A stretch of 64,000 bases of DNA from Chryseobacterium sp. T16E-39. GTDB taxonomy: Bacteria > Bacteroidota > Bacteroidia > Flavobacteriales > Weeksellaceae. The notes under the pieces were generated by a model. That model was not told the origin of the DNA and did no database searches. It was given only the letters and a program-made list of their open reading frames with translations. Shown piece by piece: positions 8,261-16,015 of this stretch (position 1 is the first letter of the stretch; each line of letters opens with the position of its first letter). The stretch lies in contig NZ_CP022282.1 in the NCBI RefSeq assembly GCF_002216065.1, positions 3,100,001 to 3,164,000 on the forward strand, read 5' to 3'. Position numbers and translations under genes: made by a program.

Positions 8261-8926
8261 ATGTTCAAAAAAATTTTAATCGCTGAAGACCATGAAAGTA
8301 TTAACCTTTCGGTACAAAAAACACTGGAGGATCTTAACATTCCGAATGTTGATTATGTATATTATTGTGATGACGCATTGGCAAAGGTTCAGAAATCAAT
8401 CCGGGAAAACGAGCCTTATGATTTATTGATTACCGATTTATATTACGAAGAAGACCATCGGGAGCAAAACATTAAAGACGGAAAAGAATTAATCCAAAAA
8501 ATTAAGGCAATTCAACCCTCTTTAAAGGTCATTGTTTTTTCTGCCGAGCACAAATCGGGAATCATTGATTCTCTTTTCAAAGATGATCACATCAATGGAT
8601 ATGTTCGTAAAGCGAGAAATGATTCCAAAGAGCTGAAAAAATCAATTGCCTCTGTTTACATTAACGAAAACTACCTCTCTCTCGATTTAAAACAGGAAAT
8701 AAAAAAACTTAACAGCTATGAGTTTTCAGCTTATGAAATCACCCTTGTTTCACTTCTTTCAAAAGGAGTCCTGCAAAAAAACATTCCTGATCTGCTGCAG
8801 GAAAAAAACATAAAACCTCATAGTTTAAGCAGTGTAGAAAAAAAATTAAACAGTTTAAAGGAGGATCTTCAGGTAACAAGTAATGAACAACTGGTTGCTT
8901 TTTGCAAAGACCTTGGAATCATTTAA
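8261..8926 (+). CDS. Two-component response regulator with LuxR/NarL-like output
   Basis: A 221-residue regulator. The receiver domain (1-130) has acidic residues in AEDH, the phospho-acceptor Asp59 in LLITDLYY and the conserved Lys in GYVRKARND. The C-terminal 70 residues form a helix-turn-helix of the LuxR/NarL kind, though divergent (EITLVSLLSKGVLQKNIPDLL, SSVEKKLNSLKEDL). It is cotranscribed with the kinase. It probably binds the palindrome TTACGG-N4-CCGTAA found upstream of both neighbouring units (inference from position and from the palindromic sites typical of this family). Confidence 0.87.
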   Translation: MFKKILIAEDHESINLSVQKTLEDLNIPNVDYVYYCDDALAKVQKSIRENEPYDLLITDLYYEEDHREQNIKDGKELIQKIKAIQPSLKVIVFSAEHKSGIIDSLFKDDHINGYVRKARNDSKELKKSIASVYINENYLSLDLKQEIKKLNSYEFSAYEITLVSLLSKGVLQKNIPDLLQEKNIKPHSLSSVEKKLNSLKEDLQVTSNEQLVAFCKDLGII

Positions 8927-8952
8927 AGACAAATTTTCCATTCTCATTTAAT

Positions 8953-8990
8953 AAAAACCTTTCAAAAAATTGAAAGGTTTTTTCTTTTTT
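8953..8990 (+). terminator. Terminator after the response regulator
   Basis: AAAAACCTTTC pairs with GAAAGGTTTTT around an eight-base loop and is followed by TTTCTTTTTT. It separates the kinase-regulator unit from the promoter of the 9064 operon, which starts only a few bases later. Confidence 0.85.
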
Positions 8991-8997
8991 GCCCGTT

Positions 8998-9013
8998 TTA
9001 CGGATTCCCGTAA
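8998..9013. promoter_or_regulatory. Palindromic operator, copy 2 (TTACGGATTCCCGTAA)
   Basis: Inverted repeat TTACGG-ATTC-CCGTAA, identical in both arms to the site at 6015-6030. Its centre lies 36.5 bases upstream of the G that ends the -7 box at 9035-9042, about position -41 of the expected transcript. There is no TTG at the normal -33 distance, which fits an activator-dependent promoter. The likely activator is the response regulator at 8261 (inference). Confidence 0.7.
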
Positions 9014-9034
9014 GGATTGATTTTGAAAGGGTTA

Positions 9035-9042
9035 TACTTTTG
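9035..9042 (+). promoter_or_regulatory. -7 promoter element of the 9064 operon
   Basis: TACTTTTG is a perfect match to the Bacteroidetes -7 consensus TAnnTTTG. It lies 22 bases upstream of the start codon at 9064. The -33 region holds the palindromic operator instead of the usual TTG. Confidence 0.7.
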
Positions 9043-9063
9043 GAATGTTAAACAAAAACAATC

Positions 9064-9402
9064 ATGGGAAAATTTGTAATTACTCAGAGAATTAATAATG
9101 AGTATCAATTCAATCTTAAGGCCGGAACCGGAGAAATTATTCTAATGAGTGAAGGCTATATGCAAAAAGCATCCTGCCATAAAGGAATAGAGTCCGTAAG
9201 AATCAATTCACAAGATGATTCAAGATACGACAGAAAAGTTGCTGTAAATGGTAAAGATTACTTCGTTCTGAAAGCCAGAAATGGAGAAATCATTGGTAAA
9301 AGTCAACTGTACAGTTCAAAAACAGCAATGGAAAATGGAATCCATTCCGTGAAATCCAATGCTCCTACCGCAGAAATTATTGATGAAACCCTTAACAACT
9401 AA
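9064..9402 (+). CDS. YegP/DUF1508-family protein
   Basis: A 112-residue cytoplasmic protein made of two tandem DUF1508 repeats. Each has the pattern of a beta-strand core with F-L-A-GNGEII-S--Y-S and a following G-I-SV segment: QFNLKAGTGEIILMSEGY then KGIESVRINS, and YFVLKARNGEIIGKSQLY then NGIHSVKSNA. The biochemical role of the family is not established. It is the first gene of a seven-gene operon with 5-30 base gaps, under a promoter with the palindromic operator, so it is probably induced together with the nuclease and TerB-like genes. Confidence 0.87.
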   Translation: MGKFVITQRINNEYQFNLKAGTGEIILMSEGYMQKASCHKGIESVRINSQDDSRYDRKVAVNGKDYFVLKARNGEIIGKSQLYSSKTAMENGIHSVKSNAPTAEIIDETLNN

Positions 9403-9407
9403 AAGCA

Positions 9408-10478
9408 ATGGATCTTAAAATAAAACTTGAACAACTACAACAGAAAGTAGCGGGTTTAAAAGAGCAGATTAATACAGAGGAAGCTACAAAAAATGCCTTT
9501 GTAATGCCGTTCATCCAAATTTTAGGGTATGATATTTTTAATCCTACTGAAGTAGTTCCCGAATACATTTGTGATATCGGAACTAAAAAAGGAGAAAAAG
9601 TAGATTACGTTATCAGACACAACGACAATCCAATTTTTATTATAGAATGTAAGCATTGGAAAGAAAGTGCAGATGCGCATAATTCCCAACTCCACAGATA
9701 TTACCATGTTTCAAAAACAAGATTTGGCGTACTGACCAATGGAATCGTGTATAACTTTTATACAGATCTGGAAAAGCCCAATATTATGGATGAAAAACCA
9801 TTTTTCACCATCAATATTGAAGATCTGAAAGACAGCTCTATTAAAATTCTCGAAAGCTTTACCAAAAAAGATTATAATCTCGAAAGTATTTTAGATTCCG
9901 CCGAAGCTCTAAAATATATCAAAGCAATCAGAAGAGAGTTTGAAAAAGAAATCGAAAATCCCTCTGATGAAATGGTGAAACTTTTAGTCAATCGATTTTT
10001 TGAAAAACCATTAACGGCCAACAGGATGATTTCTTTCAAAGAGTACACAAAGAAAGCTTTGACAACATCAATCAATGAATCCATAAGCTTCAGACTTAAA
10101 TCTGCATTGAGCATTAACGAACAGATTGAAAAAAGGGATGAAGCTGTAAAAACACCACAATCTATTGATGAAAATAATGACTCTAAGATTGTAACAACAG
10201 AAGAAGAACTTGAAGGGTTTCAAATTGTGAAAGCAATCCTGAGGGAAAAGGTTGCATCCTCCAGAATCGCTTACCGAGATACCCTATCTTATTTCGGAAT
10301 CCTATTCGACGACAACAACAGAAAACCTCTTTGCCGATTGCATTTTAATACCACCAATAAGTATTTGGAGCTATTCCACAATGGAAAAGACTCTGGAGAA
10401 AAGATTTTATTAAATAGCCTCGATGAAATCTACAATCATAGAACAGAACTACACAAAACATTAGAAAATTATAATTAA
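9408..10478 (+). CDS. HSDR_N-like restriction endonuclease domain protein
   Basis: A 356-residue protein whose N-terminal half matches the type I restriction R-subunit nuclease domain (HSDR_N_2). After a short coiled coil come NAFVMPFIQILGYD and the PD-(D/E)xK motif: Asp66 in VDYVI and Glu80-x-Lys82 in FIIECKHW. QLHRYYHVSKTRFGVLTNG follows, as in this family. There is no helicase/ATPase part and no methylase or specificity gene nearby, so it is not a classical type I system. The C-terminal region (about 260-356) may be a separate substrate-binding domain. It is likely a DNA or RNA nuclease used in stress or defence (inference). Confidence 0.82.
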   Translation: MDLKIKLEQLQQKVAGLKEQINTEEATKNAFVMPFIQILGYDIFNPTEVVPEYICDIGTKKGEKVDYVIRHNDNPIFIIECKHWKESADAHNSQLHRYYHVSKTRFGVLTNGIVYNFYTDLEKPNIMDEKPFFTINIEDLKDSSIKILESFTKKDYNLESILDSAEALKYIKAIRREFEKEIENPSDEMVKLLVNRFFEKPLTANRMISFKEYTKKALTTSINESISFRLKSALSINEQIEKRDEAVKTPQSIDENNDSKIVTTEEELEGFQIVKAILREKVASSRIAYRDTLSYFGILFDDNNRKPLCRLHFNTTNKYLELFHNGKDSGEKILLNSLDEIYNHRTELHKTLENYN

Positions 10479-10488
10479 AACAATCACT

Positions 10489-10791
10489 ATGAAAAAACTA
10501 ATCTTTACAAGCCTACTCGGCTTAGGTTTATTATTACCTGCAAACTTTTCAGCATCCACAAACAGCACAACGTCAAAAACTGAATTCTCTTCTAAAAAGC
10601 CAAAGAAAAGTAAAACCAGGAAAAGCAGAAAAAGCAGAAGTGGAAAAACAAGTTCAAAGATTTACTCCAAAAGTAGAGGATGTACGTACAATGGCTATCC
10701 TTTAAATGTAGGTCCAAGAGGCGGTTGCTATTACTATTCCGGAAGTAGTAAAGAATATGTAGATAGGTCTTACTGTTCCGGATGTAACTAA
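10489..10791 (+). CDS. Small basic secreted protein, PBCV-basic-adaptor-like tail
   Basis: A 100-residue protein with a clear signal peptide (MKKLIFTSLLGLGLLLPANF), then a very basic Lys/Ser/Arg-rich linker (about 35-60). The C-terminus reads NVGPRGGCYYYSGSS-KEYVDR with four cysteines. The GPRGG-YY---G--YV pattern resembles the short basic-adaptor motif found in other small proteins. The basic stretch suggests binding to nucleic acid, polyphosphate or cell-surface polymers (inference). It is the third gene of the operon. Confidence 0.7.
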   Translation: MKKLIFTSLLGLGLLLPANFSASTNSTTSKTEFSSKKPKKSKTRKSRKSRSGKTSSKIYSKSRGCTYNGYPLNVGPRGGCYYYSGSSKEYVDRSYCSGCN

Positions 10792-10818
10792 TTTTTAAAT
10801 TCCTATAAAAGCTATATC

Positions 10819-11181
10819 ATGAAGTACTTAATTATTATTGCTGCACTCTGTTGTTTCATTGGCATAGTTGATTTACCAATTGGTTACTACACTTTCCTTC
10901 GAATAATCGTTTCTTTTATGGCTTTAATTATTATTGTCAATGAATTCAGGAGCCGGAGATTTTGGTTCATCGCTTTTGTACTGATCTTTATCTTTTTCAA
11001 TCCATTCATACCAATCTATTTCTATTTAAAACCTTATTGGATTGTCCTTGATATCATAGTCGGTCTCTTACTTTTCATTTACTTCTTAAAATTAATTCCG
11101 AAAACTAAAATAAAACAACCTGATATTATAGATATCGAACACGAAGAAATTCCCCGAACCCGGGACAGAATAATTAAATAA
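10819..11181 (+). CDS. Small four-TM membrane protein (DUF6804-like)
   Basis: A 120-residue inner-membrane protein with four hydrophobic segments at roughly residues 3-20, 27-41, 48-66 and 74-92, then a charged cytoplasmic tail. FNPFIPIYFYLKPYWIVLDI between the last two helices resembles a Bacteroidetes DUF6804-type family. No catalytic motif is visible. Within the operon it may help anchor or sense at the membrane together with the 442-aa protein (inference). Confidence 0.65.
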   Translation: MKYLIIIAALCCFIGIVDLPIGYYTFLRIIVSFMALIIIVNEFRSRRFWFIAFVLIFIFFNPFIPIYFYLKPYWIVLDIIVGLLLFIYFLKLIPKTKIKQPDIIDIEHEEIPRTRDRIIK

Positions 11182-11187
11182 AATAAT

Positions 11188-11595
11188 ATGGAAACAATAC
11201 AAATACCGGAGAATCTTAAAGCTCATTTTCTAAGATTATATCAGATGGCAATCTGTGATGATGATTTCAGTGCATCAGAGCTAAAAATGCTTTATAAATC
11301 TGCGGAAGAAAGAGGAATTTCAGCAAAAAACCTGGATGAAATTCTCATGAACCCTATTAATTCAAAATCATTAATTCCAGAAACCCTGAAAGAAAAAGTA
11401 GAATACCTCTATGATCTTACTGTAATGGTATGGGCGGATGGAATCGTATCCCCTAATGAATACTCAGCCTTGAAGAAATATATTACGATGTTCGGATTTA
11501 TGGAAGAAAACGTAAAAGATATAGCAGATTATTTTATCGAAGCTGTAAAAGAAGGAAAAACTAAAGACAATATTCTCAATGACCTACAAAATTAA
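11188..11595 (+). CDS. TerB-like all-helical protein
   Basis: A 135-residue all-alpha protein without signal peptide. AICDDDFSASELKMLYKSAE and VWADGIVSPNEYSALKKYI form two half-repeats with acidic residues in the pattern of TerB/tellurite-resistance folds, which bind metal. TerB proteins are associated with Ter stress-response systems, often together with vWA proteins and nucleases. Here a vWA-like lipoprotein and an HSDR_N nuclease are in the same operon. The gene starts six bases after the previous stop and ends five bases before the next start. Confidence 0.75.
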   Translation: METIQIPENLKAHFLRLYQMAICDDDFSASELKMLYKSAEERGISAKNLDEILMNPINSKSLIPETLKEKVEYLYDLTVMVWADGIVSPNEYSALKKYITMFGFMEENVKDIADYFIEAVKEGKTKDNILNDLQN

Positions 11596-11600
11596 TCTCA

Positions 11601-12929
11601 ATGAACGCAATGACAACCAATATCAAAAACCTGTTTCGTTTAAAAACAGTTCCACTTGATGATCCTCGTGATCAGCTTCCAAAAATAGAATCTATAAATA
11701 GTGAATCTACTGAGGAAAGCAGAAAAAGAACTTATCACGAAACGGGATACAGAGACAGCACGAGAAATAATGGAAATCACACCGCATTATCTATTTGCCT
11801 TGATGCCATTTATTCGAAATTTCAAAATGAGGAAAAAGAACTTGTTGAAAAGCAAAACAAGTTAAAAGAACCTTATCTCAACGAACAAAAAAATAAAGAG
11901 ACAGAGATCAAAGGATTGACCGTTTCTTTAGACAACAAAGATGATCAATTAAAGAATAATGAGACAGATATCGAGAACGTCCAGGATAAAATTGAAAAAC
12001 TGAAATTCGAAATCAATGATCTCCCAAGAAATCCGGAAATATACAATGTAAAAGCCACTAAGGGAGCATCTACAAAATTCTGGATTGGGTTGATTATCCT
12101 TATCCCAATAAGTTTATATCTTTTCACTTTTTATATATCCACGTCCTACTCTGCTTTTTTTAAAAGCTTTGATGCAAATGGTAATATTATTCAAAGTGTC
12201 CTGGATGCACAGGCATTTAATAAGGCATGGGATGAGGGACCTCTCGAGGGTGCATTTGTTACTTTAATTCCATTTGTATTCCTAGGCCTTGGGTATCTGA
12301 TTCATATGTTTGGGGAAAATAAAAGTATGGTAAATTACTCTAAAGTTACTCTCCTTTTCATGATAACATTTGTTTTCGACGCTATTCTGGCTTATGAAAT
12401 AGAATCCAAATTATATGAGCTAAACAGGACTTTCAACTCTCCTCCTTTTGATCTCTCTATAGCATTTACAAAAAATCAGTTTTGGGGGATTATTTTTGCA
12501 GGATTTATTGTATACATTATTTGGGGGCTTGTCTTTGACTTTGTAATGAAAGAAAATAAAGAAAAGGATAAGATCAGGCATGAACAAACCAGGAGACAAA
12601 AAGACATTCTCATTCATCAGGAAAGGATTGAAGATCTCAAAAAACACAAAGAAGAAGTAAGAAACAATATAGGAAGTATAAAAGAGCTTATCGCAAAGGC
12701 AAAGGGCAGGATCGAAGAACTCCAAAATATTATTGATGGGGTTATAATTCCAACTAAAGATTATAAGCTTTATGCGTCTGAGTATATGCAGGGTTGGATC
12801 ACCAACATTAATGAAAGAATTCATTCTCAGAAACTTGTGGATGAGTGTATGGAAAGATACAATGAAAATCTTAGGAAAGTCGGAGCAAATTCCGATAGCC
12901 AGAACTCAGTTTATATGTCCATCTTATAA
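11601..12929 (+). CDS. Coiled-coil polytopic membrane protein of unknown function
   Basis: A 442-residue protein I cannot assign to a named family. A charged N-terminal region (1-70) is followed by a long coiled coil (about 75-145). Four transmembrane segments lie near 157-175, 208-227, 243-262 and 290-312. A second long charged coiled coil (about 315-390, HEQTRRQKDILIHQERIEDL) and a short C-terminal tail follow. Two cytoplasmic coiled coils flanking a membrane core suggest a scaffold or effector that assembles at the membrane. It lies between the TerB-like and vWA-like genes, so it is the likely membrane platform of the system (inference). Confidence 0.65.
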   Translation: MNAMTTNIKNLFRLKTVPLDDPRDQLPKIESINSESTEESRKRTYHETGYRDSTRNNGNHTALSICLDAIYSKFQNEEKELVEKQNKLKEPYLNEQKNKETEIKGLTVSLDNKDDQLKNNETDIENVQDKIEKLKFEINDLPRNPEIYNVKATKGASTKFWIGLIILIPISLYLFTFYISTSYSAFFKSFDANGNIIQSVLDAQAFNKAWDEGPLEGAFVTLIPFVFLGLGYLIHMFGENKSMVNYSKVTLLFMITFVFDAILAYEIESKLYELNRTFNSPPFDLSIAFTKNQFWGIIFAGFIVYIIWGLVFDFVMKENKEKDKIRHEQTRRQKDILIHQERIEDLKKHKEEVRNNIGSIKELIAKAKGRIEELQNIIDGVIIPTKDYKLYASEYMQGWITNINERIHSQKLVDECMERYNENLRKVGANSDSQNSVYMSIL

Positions 12930-12936
12930 AAAAATT

Positions 12937-13823
12937 ATGAAAAAATATTTTATGTACTCATAGCAGGTCTTCTTTTCATTCAATGTGGAAAACCAAAAGA
13001 AAAGCTTTTAGTTCAATCAACTCCTGCCAGCAATTCTTCTAAAAATCTAAATATTAGCATCTTGATTGATCTTTCCGATAGAATTGATCCCGAAAAAAAT
13101 ACGAATTCCACTATGCCGTATTTTCAGAGAGATGTTGAATACATTAAATCAATTGATAAAGGTTTTTTAGATCATATTAAATCTAAAAAGGTTATTCAGC
13201 TCAATGACCAGATGCAGGTTTTCTTTAATCCAGAGCCATCGGATCCTAAAATGAATGATCTTACTAAACAGTTGAAAGTGTCATTTGATAAAAACACCAC
13301 AAAAGATAACATTAGTCTTGTAGACAAGCAATATTCAACACTTCCCTTACAAATTTATCAGTCTGCAATTAAAGATAAGCAATATGTAGGATCAGATATC
13401 TGGGAATTTTTTAAAAATAAAATAGCGGATTATTGCATCAAAGAGGATCATAGAAACATTCTTTTCATTCTAACCGATGGATATATCTACCACAAAGATT
13501 CTAAATTCTCAGAAGGAAAGAAAACATCTTATTTAACTCCTGAATTAATAAAATCATTAAAACTGACCTCCTCTGATTTTAAAACAAAAATGCAGGACAA
13601 TGGTTTAGGATTTATTAAAGCAAATGAAGATTTAGAAAATATTGAGGTAATAGTCCTTGGCATTAATCCTTCCAAAGGAAACCCATTCGAAGGAGATATC
13701 ATCAAAGAATACTGGGAAAATTGGTTCAAAGAAATGAAGATCAAAAACTATCAGATCAAATCAGCAGACCTTCCTTCCAATCTGGAGCCAATTATTTTAA
13801 AAGCCATCACGGGTAAAAACTAA
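12937..13823 (+). CDS. vWA-like lipoprotein with an apparent frameshift in its start region
   Basis: The frame that ends at 13823 has no ATG. Read upstream, it encodes KIFYVLIAGLLFIQCGK, a clear lipoprotein signal with lipobox cysteine. The only good start, ATG at 12937, is followed by six A and is one base out of frame; seven A would give MKKIFYVLIAG directly. So the true start is probably 12937 with a one-base deletion or slippage in the A tract. The mature part has a vWA-like fold: NISILIDLSDRID (first MIDAS-type acidic motif) and ILFILTDGYIY (later Asp). The corrected length is about 295 residues. vWA proteins accompany TerB proteins in Ter systems. Last gene of the operon. Confidence 0.7.
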
Positions 13824-13845
13824 AAACACTTTTACATATAACCAC

Positions 13846-13877
13846 AAAAAAAGCGAAGATTAATCTTCGCTTTTATT
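13846..13877. terminator. Bidirectional terminator between the operon and the converging acetyltransferase gene
   Basis: AAAAGCGAAGA and TCTTCCGC-type arms form a near-perfect palindrome centred at 13861 with the loop TTAA. A-run and T-run on the two sides let it work for both converging transcripts. It overlaps the last codon of the minus-strand gene. Confidence 0.8.
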
Positions 13878-14334
13878 TTCTTATCATTTCCGTATGGGGA
13901 ATATCATCCTCCAGGTATTTATTTCCTGTATCTATAAATCCGAATTCAGAATAAAAACGCAATAGATAATCTTGTGCAGAAATTTTGATTTCAGAAGTAT
14001 GGAATCGATTTTCTATCGTATCAATAGCATATCGTATCAGCTGTTTCCCTAAACTCTTGCCTCTTGCCTTCTCAGTCGTTAAAACTCTTCCAAAAGAAGT
14101 TTGATCATACTTTACCCCTTTATCAAAGACCCTGCAATAAGCAAGGATCTCTCCATCTTCTTCAGCCCAGATATGAACCCCCTTTTGATCATTATTATCA
14201 AGATCCGGATAAGGACAGTTTTGTTCGATAACGAAAACATCAATACGTGCCTTCAATATCTTATACAATTCAGGAACCGTAAATTCCTCAAAAGTCTTGA
14301 TTTTCCAGATTATATTACTCATCGAAGTTGACAC
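13873..14334 (-). CDS. ElaA-like GNAT acetyltransferase
   Basis: A 153-residue GNAT-fold acetyltransferase of the ElaA group. ELYKILKARIDVFVIEQNCPY near the N-terminus is typical. The acetyl-CoA loop region is FGRVLTTEKARGKSLGKQLI, and FYSEFGFIDTGNKYLEDDIPHTEM ends the fold. The physiological substrate of ElaA is not established. The ATG at 14334 overlaps the end of engB by 20 bases, and an internal ATG at 14322 (MSNIIWK) is also possible. The overlap suggests translation coupled to engB. Confidence 0.85.
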   Translation of the reverse strand: MSTSMSNIIWKIKTFEEFTVPELYKILKARIDVFVIEQNCPYPDLDNNDQKGVHIWAEEDGEILAYCRVFDKGVKYDQTSFGRVLTTEKARGKSLGKQLIRYAIDTIENRFHTSEIKISAQDYLLRFYSEFGFIDTGNKYLEDDIPHTEMIRK

Positions 14335-14938
14335 TGTTATTTTTTAAAAACTCATTGGTTGTCTGGATAAAATCCAGAATTTTATCTCCACCTTCCTTTT
14401 TCTCAGCCGAAGTAACATACAGTTCGGGAAGGTCTTCCCATGTTTTATGAAGTTCAGCTTTGTAATCTTCTACATTTTTTATCACAACATTGGGCTTCAA
14501 CTTATCTGCTTTTGTAAAAACAATTGAAAAAGGAACTCCACTTTCACCACACCACTGAATAAATTCTAAATCGATCTTCTGTGGAGTATGCCTGGAATCC
14601 ACCAACACAAAAAGGTTCACCAGGTTTCTTCTGTTCAGGATATAATTGGTAATCAGTTTTTCAAAATCTTTTCTCTGAACTTTTGAAACTTTAGCATATC
14701 CATATCCCGGTAAATCTGTAAGATACCAGCTTTCATTAACTAAAAAATGGTTAATCAGCTGTGTTTTTCCCGGAGTTTGTGATGTTTTCGCCAGGTCTTT
14801 ATGGTTCATCATTGCATTAATCAATGATGATTTTCCTACATTCGACCTTCCAATAAAAGCATATTCAGGAATATCCGGTTCCGGGCATTCCTGCCACTTC
14901 CCGCTACTTTTTACAAATTCTGCTGTTTTAATTACCAT
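14315..14938 (-). CDS. engB: Ribosome-biogenesis GTPase EngB (YihA/YsxC)
   Basis: Essential TRAFAC-class GTPase that assists large ribosomal subunit assembly. All G motifs are visible: GRSNVGKSSLINAM (G1, about residues 30-43), TPGKTQLINHF (G2 region), DLPGYGYAKV (G3), FTKADKL (G4) and TSAEKKEG (G5). Length 207 is normal for the family. It is transcribed on the minus strand ahead of the elaA-like gene, downstream of the terminator that ends the alpha/beta hydrolase gene. Confidence 0.96.
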   Translation of the reverse strand: MVIKTAEFVKSSGKWQECPEPDIPEYAFIGRSNVGKSSLINAMMNHKDLAKTSQTPGKTQLINHFLVNESWYLTDLPGYGYAKVSKVQRKDFEKLITNYILNRRNLVNLFVLVDSRHTPQKIDLEFIQWCGESGVPFSIVFTKADKLKPNVVIKNVEDYKAELHKTWEDLPELYVTSAEKKEGGDKILDFIQTTNEFLKNNSVNFDE

Positions 14939-14953
14939 TTTGAATTATTTTAA

Positions 14954-14988
14954 GAAAAACAAACCATTAAGATAGCTCTTAATGGTTT
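14954..14988 (-). terminator. Terminator after the alpha/beta hydrolase gene
   Basis: Perfect 12-base arms AAACCATTAAGA and TCTTAATGGTTT around a four-base loop. On the minus strand they are followed by GTTTTTC. It lies between the hydrolase stop and the engB start. Confidence 0.75.
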
Positions 14989-14995
14989 AAGTTAT

Positions 14996-15757
14996 TTACA
15001 CTTTATCTTTTAACCAGCTGTAGAGAATTTCATTAAACTCATCTGGTTTTTCCATCATTGCTGCGTGGCCGCATTTATCAATCCAGAACAAATCCGAATT
15101 TGGGATAAATTTATGCATATCCTCGGCTACTTCCGGTGGTGTTACATTATCCTGCTTCCCCCAGATCAGACATGTCGGTGTCAGAATCTTTGGAAGATCA
15201 TTCAGCATATTGTGTTTGATAGCACTTCTTGCAAGCATTACGGTTTTTATCCCTTTCATTCTATCATTCACTACATCAAAAACCTCATCGACCAGATCCT
15301 CTGTCGCTACGGCAGGATCATAGAAAACTTCTTCTGTTTTCTTCCTTATATATAGTCTGTCGCTTTTTCTGGGAAAGCTGTCTCCAAATGTCCTCTCATA
15401 TAAACCGGAACTCCCGGTCAAAACAAGATTTTTAACAAGATCAGGTCTTGCCAGAGCTAAGATAAGCCCGACATGTCCCCCCATTGAATTTCCAACGATC
15501 GTTACCGGTTCGGAAATATGGCTCTCTATAAACTTGATAATATATTTTGCAATAGTAGTAAGATTGGTATTGAGTACCGGCAAATCATAGATTGGCAGTT
15601 GAGGTACATAGACCTTAAATCCTTTCTCCGAAAAAAAATTCACCATCTTATCGAAATTACTCAAGCCACCCATTAACCCGTGCAACAGCACCAATGGATG
15701 TCCTTCTCCCGCTTCTACAAAAGTATATTTCTTTTCTTTTTTTGTACTAAATATCAT
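14996..15757 (-). CDS. Alpha/beta-hydrolase
   Basis: A 253-residue cytoplasmic serine hydrolase. Oxyanion-hole segment LVLLHGLMGG, nucleophile elbow GNSMGGH, acid strand LIWGKQDNVTP and catalytic His in DKCGHAAMMEKP are all present. Substrate is unknown. An ATG at 15802 would add 15 residues, but a perfect -7 box (TATTTTTG) lies between that ATG and 15757. A transcript from it would start downstream of 15802. I therefore choose 15757 (MIFSTKKEKKYTF). Confidence 0.88.
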   Translation of the reverse strand: MIFSTKKEKKYTFVEAGEGHPLVLLHGLMGGLSNFDKMVNFFSEKGFKVYVPQLPIYDLPVLNTNLTTIAKYIIKFIESHISEPVTIVGNSMGGHVGLILALARPDLVKNLVLTGSSGLYERTFGDSFPRKSDRLYIRKKTEEVFYDPAVATEDLVDEVFDVVNDRMKGIKTVMLARSAIKHNMLNDLPKILTPTCLIWGKQDNVTPPEVAEDMHKFIPNSDLFWIDKCGHAAMMEKPDEFNEILYSWLKDKV

Positions 15758-15779
15758 AAAACGCCTTAATAAAGCCCTG

Positions 15780-15787
15780 CAAAAATA
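15780..15787 (-). promoter_or_regulatory. -7 element that decides the hydrolase start
   Basis: On the minus strand TATTTTTG matches TAnnTTTG exactly. It lies 22 bases upstream of the ATG at 15757, inside what would be codons of a longer reading frame starting at 15802. Confidence 0.6.
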
Positions 15788-15980
15788 CAAATTAAACCTC
15801 AAAAATATTTTGATATTCCTAATTTAAGATAAAAATAATATAATAAAGACTTTTTACAGATCTTTTTTAGTGTCCTTTTTATTATGGGACAAATAATACA
15901 ATTTACAATCCAATAACTATCAACCACTTACACTATCAACGTTCAATCTTTGATAAAACTTATTAACATTAAGTCAAAAA

Positions 15981-15996
15981 GTGGGAAAAAGTGGGA
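15981..15996 (+). promoter_or_regulatory. MraZ operator: two GTGGGA repeats upstream of mraZ
   Basis: GTGGGAAAAAGTGGGA carries two direct GTGGGA repeats with a ten-base step. MraZ proteins are known to bind TGGG-type direct repeats in front of their own operon. The site covers the -33 region of the promoter, where no TTG is found at a normal distance. That suggests autoregulation of the dcw cluster, probably repression (inference). Confidence 0.75.
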
Positions 15997-16015
15997 AGTT
16001 TTGGAAATATTTATA

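Noticed and set aside
9408..10478. Complete type I restriction-modification system
   Set aside because: Only the nuclease-like N-terminal domain is present. There is no helicase part, methylase or specificity gene nearby.
12772..12963. Separate 63-aa gene overlapping the coiled-coil gene
   Set aside because: It is a shadow frame that happens to include the ATG of the lipoprotein; its last eight codons are the out-of-frame start of that gene.
15758..15802. Longer N-terminus of the alpha/beta hydrolase
   Set aside because: A perfect -7 promoter element lies within these codons, so the transcript would begin downstream of that ATG.
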